Shown here: piece after piece, positions 60,526 through 64,000 of the stretch | Position numbering within the stretch: the stretch's first letter is position 1 | How the letters are laid out: every line of letters starts with the position of its first letter | Origin: Diogma glabrata | Taxonomy: Eukaryota; Arthropoda; Insecta; Diptera; Cylindrotomidae | DNA length: 64,000 nucleotides | Assembly: GCA_963693315.1 (NCBI GenBank) | Contig: OY856187.1 | Coordinates: 380,097,306-380,161,305 of the forward strand | Direction: 5' to 3' | The notes under the pieces: model-generated | What the model saw: only the letters and a program-made list of their open reading frames with translations | What the model was told of the DNA's origin: nothing | Database searches by the model: none | Position numbers and translations under genes: made by a program

Positions 60526-61016
60526 AAAATCCAATCCCTGCAAATGTATAAAATACTACTAATTTATACAAAATTGTATGAATTTTTTTTTTTACTTTCC
60601 TTCTTTTCCTTTTTAATATTTTATTTTCCAAACGAAATTTATTTCCTTTGTTTTTAAGTTTTGTTTTGTTTTAATCAAATTTTTTCTTTTTCCTTTTTTT
60701 TTTGTTAGACTCTGCAATTTTAGTTTAGTTTAGATAATATTTATCATTTTACCAACGTTTGGGTACGTTACGAATTTAATCTAGTCCCAAAATTCGATTG
60801 GATCTGTAATTGCATTTATTATCATATTTAATCTATTTTGCGCAGTTATATACAAAATTTCCAGCGTTTAAGCCCTTTAAAATTTAATCAAGCGCCAAAA
60901 TTCGTCTGGATTCAATAACCTAAACATGTTCATTAAATGAACCTCATTCGCTTACCTACAATTATTAAATGGATGAATACTAAGCTTGGTGTACTTTTAT
61001 TAAATAATTGTTTAAT

Positions 61017-61027
61017 CCTCATCGCCA
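61017..61027 (-). promoter_or_regulatory. Primer-binding-site-like sequence of element 2
   Basis: Minus-strand TGGCGATGAGG, two bases after the 5' LTR end ACAACA. Compare TGGCGACGAGG in element 1. Confidence 0.65.
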
Positions 61028-61029
61028 CA

Positions 61030-61121
61030 TGTTGTAATCCAAATGAATATTTTAATATTAAATAAAATTACTTTTATATATTTAATTTTAACAAACAATC
61101 TTTTATTTAATTAATTCACTT
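61030..61121 (-). repeat. 5' LTR of element 2, partial
   Basis: It matches 56672-56763 to AATTAATTCACT. Beyond this point the sequences differ, so the outer half has been replaced or deleted. Confidence 0.85.
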
Positions 61122-61406
61122 ATAGGTATTAAACCAATTTACAGGTTTGATTTCCTATATTTATAACATTAAACAATATATAAAATGAATTATTATAACG
61201 TAGATTAAAGTTTTATTTATAAAAATGAAATACATAAGTGTTTACAGCAAGCGATATTACTACAAAGAAAATAGATAAAATTTGACATTCTTTATTTTTG
61301 TGTAAGATTCTTGTACTAAGAGAGCGATTCTAATTCATTGATGAACGTGAAGTTTTTCAGCACTATAAACGCACTACAGCAGCCCCCAACTAGATTAGAG
61401 CGTATC
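61122..61406 (-). repeat. Probable 3' LTR region of element 3
   Basis: This lies between the partial LTR of element 2 and the pol stop codon of element 3. A G-rich tract (GTTGGGGGCTGC on the minus strand) just before TGTAGTGCG near 61378 could be a PPT followed by an LTR start. The other LTR is outside the window, so the assignment cannot be tested here. Confidence 0.45.
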
Positions 61407-64000
61407 TTACAAATATCTTGCTGGAATTCTTACAGTTCTTCCACCCCGCGTAAATTTAGGACTCGATGATGTTGTTGGTGAAATAGGTGTTGTTGCAGCC
61501 ATTGGTTTCACTGAAGAAGTTATTGTTGAAATCCGAATACTAGTATTTAGTTGTGTGTTATCCAAAAAATCATTTGGTAGAAATGCTACTTTCAACCTGT
61601 CGATTGAAACTTTGATGATTCTGTTATTCATCTTTAAATCGAAAAATTTTTCGTATTTCTTCACTACCTCATACGGCCCTTCGTACGGTGGTTGTAATGA
61701 TCTCCTAACTCTGTCAACACGGACAAAAACATGAGTGCAGGATGAAAGACTTTTTTGAAGAAACACTTTTTTTGTGCCATGATGAGCAGTAACAGTAGGT
61801 CGGAGTTGAAACAAATGACGACGAAGACTTTTAACAAATTCAGTATCTGGATTAAAATTAGTAGATGTTGTGAAAAATTCACATGGTAATTTGATTGAAG
61901 TACCATAAACTAATTCTGAAGGTGTTGCTGAGATATCTTCTTTGTATGCAGATCGAAGTCCCAATAAGATTGTTGGTAAAATATCACACCAATCAATTGT
62001 TTGATGACACATAATAGATGATTTGACAGTTCGATGCCAGCGTTCAATGATTCCATTAGCTTGGGGGTGATACCCCGTTGTTCTGAGATGATTGATTCCA
62101 AGTAAGCGTGACAATTCTCTAAAAACTGCTGATTCGAATTGAGAACCAAGATCTGTAGATATTTTTTCTGGGATACCAAATCTTGAAATCCATCCATTAA
62201 TTAAACTATGAGCAATTGTTTCAGCTGTGATATCAGGCATCGGTATGGCTTCCGGCCATCTGGTGAATCTGTCTACCATTGTAAGACAATACCTCATACC
62301 TTTTGACGTTGGCATTGGACCAATTATATCGATGTTGATATGAGCAAAGCGATTATCTGTTGTGGCATATGTTGAAATTGGCGAATTGTTATGTCTGACG
62401 ACTTTCGATCGTTGGCATGAAATACACGTTTTGACAAACTTTGTACAATCCTTATTAACACCCGGCCAAACGAATCGTGTAGCAATTAATTTTATTGTTG
62501 CTTTAGATCCTGCATGCGAAATTGAATGAAATTTTCTAATGATTTCTGGACGATACTTTGCAGGGATGTATGGTCTAATACGGTTATTAGAAGTATCACA
62601 ATAAATTTGTTTGGTAGATTCTGGAATATTAATCAATTGAAGATTTAATGAACTTGTACTACCTGGATTCAGAAATGCCTTTAATTGTTCGTCGTGTTTT
62701 TGTTCTTCTGCAATTAGATCGTAATTGATGCAGTTGGAATCAGAGACAGCGCTAATACGTGATAGCGAATCAGCTACGATGTTATCACTACCAGATATGT
62801 GACGAATATCTGTACTGAACTGACCAATAAAATCCAACTGTCGAATTTGACGTGGTGAACATTTATCAAGTTTTTGTTTAAACGCAAATGTAAGCGGTTT
62901 ATGATCAGTTTGTATGTAAAATGTTCTTCCTTCAAGCAAGTGGCGGAAATATTTTACTCCTCGATAAATGGCCAACAATTCTCTGTCGTACGTGCTGTAG
63001 TTTTTTTCTGTATCTGATAACTTCTTTGAGAAAAAACCAAGCGGTTGTTGATGTTGTTGATTCGAAGATTGATGTAAAACAGCACCAAGTGATGAATCTG
63101 AAGCATCAACACTTAATGACAAATCAGCTGTTGAATTCGGATGAACAAGTAGAGCACAATTAGCTAAATCATCTTTACATCGTTGAAATGCGCTGATTGT
63201 TTCATCAGTCCAAATGATCGGAGTTCTATCATTCTTTTTATTCCCCACAATAAGCGTTTGTAAAATCATTTGATTATCCACAGCTTTTGGTATAAATCGA
63301 CGATAGAAATTAATCATTGCCAAAAATCTTTTTAATTCTTTTGCGATTTTTGGGCGAATGAAATTTTTAATCGCTTCTATTTTGTCTGGAAGCGGTTGAA
63401 TGCCTGATTCAGAAATTAGATGACCAAGAAATCGAACGTTCGTTTGACCTAAAATACATTTAGAAACATTAATGGTTAAATTATACTCACGAAGTCATCC
63501 AAAAATTATTCGAAAATGTTCTGCGTGTTGATCTTCGTCATCTGATGCTATTAACATATCATCAACATAGCCAAAAACGAAATCAAGTCCTTGAAGTGCT
63601 TGATTGAGATAACGTTGCATTGTTTGAGCTGCATTCTTCTGACCAAAGGTCATATAGACGAACTCAAATAAACCAAATGGTGTGGTCATGGCAGTTTTCG
63701 GAATGTCTTCTGGGTTGACTTTAATTTGATGATAAGCTCGTTTCAAATCAATGGTAGAAAAAATCTTTTTGTTTTTAGCAACTTGTGAAACATCCTGAAT
63801 AAACGGTAACGGATAACGATCAGGAACTGTTTGTGCATTAAGAGATCTATAATCGCCGCATGGTCTCCATGAACCATCCGGTTTTTTTACTAGATGTAGC
63901 GGACTTGCCCACGAGCTTTTAGAAGGTCGACAAATTCCCATCTTGACTAAATATTCGAATTCAGAGCGTGCAGCTTCCAATTTCTCTGGTGATAACTTTC
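61407..64000 (-). pseudogene. Ty3/gypsy element 3 pol (RT-RNase H-integrase), partial at window edge
   Basis: The frame enters from the right edge. [42 protein letters not shown], then the catalytic YVDDML (near 63565). A TGA at 63495-63497 interrupts directly after FRIIFG. The same frame continues with LREYNLTINVSKC, FLGHLIS and INFYRRFIP. RNase H: VDASDSSLGAVL, YDRELLAIYRGV, TDHKPLTFAF. Integrase: zinc H-H-C-C (HSISHAG ... CISCQRS), Asp in HINIDIIGPMP, Asp in ISTDLGSQF and Glu in the ANGIIERWHR segment. A C-terminal segment contains PPYEGPYEVV. Stop at 61407. Only the TGA damages it inside the window, so it is a young copy. Confidence 0.92.

Larger units (their letters stand above)
56672..61121 (-). 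mobile_element. Ty3/gypsy retrotransposon, element 2
   Basis: A minus-strand element with its 3' LTR at 56672-56853, a PPT at 56854-56866, gag-pol, a PBS-like TGGCGATGAGG (61017-61027) and the inner 92 bp of the 5' LTR (61030-61121). It landed in element 4, cutting its RT. The rest of the 5' LTR is missing; element 3 or its flank starts there. Damage: one stop in gag, one frameshift in RT and a deletion in integrase. Confidence 0.88.

Overview
The window looks like a repeat-saturated, AT-rich stretch of an animal nuclear genome, most likely an arthropod and probably an insect. It holds Ty3/gypsy, jockey-type LINE, Penelope-like, hAT, pogo/Tigger, Helitron/Helentron and tyrosine-recombinase elements, a 61-bp intron, long (TA)n tracts, satellites and one 200-N scaffold gap. 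I found no ordinary host gene, rRNA, certain tRNA gene, CRISPR array or bacterial-style operon. The order of insect cannot be decided from the sequence.

Region by region. 1-9 kb is AT-rich with short tandem repeats, one Ty3/gypsy RT scrap (about 2.66-2.97 kb) and tRNA-like B boxes. 9-16 kb holds a LINE 3' end, a SINE-like copy, a fold-back element, a 9-bp minisatellite open on both strands, a decayed jockey-type LINE and a nested fold-back element. 16-19.9 kb holds an unidentified decayed ORF, a spliced tyrosine-recombinase pseudogene bracketed by palindromes ending in GGCGTTAT, and two tandem arrays. 20.2-20.8 kb holds a short hairpin element and a Tigger-like transposase relic.

21.8-34.9 kb is a 628-bp satellite array split by a Ty3/gypsy element on the minus strand (element 1, 22269-32036). 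Its two 175-bp LTRs look identical and it is flanked by CCCAAT on both sides. Element 1 is itself hit by a 1,000-bp hAT-like MITE in its 5' LTR, by a 3.4-kb satellite-bearing insert in pol, and by a 569-bp exact duplication.

35-51.7 kb holds a Penelope C-terminal relic, a Helitron helicase relic and two Helentron-type non-autonomous elements (HINEs). The second HINE starts at 40065 and its tail ends at 51248. Its (TA)n core has been invaded by a Penelope-like element carrying two hammerhead-ribozyme candidates, by a 488-bp tandem array and by a palindrome of about 2 kb that contains a hAT relic.

52-64 kb holds small hairpins and three Ty3/gypsy units: a decayed plus-strand copy (element 4), a minus-strand copy with recognisable LTR, PPT and PBS (element 2), and a minus-strand pol that runs off the right edge (element 3).

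The genes do not form a pathway. They are enzymes of independent selfish elements, nearly all broken, and the nesting gives a relative order of insertion. All repeat periods and boundaries were read by eye; sequence identities were not computed.
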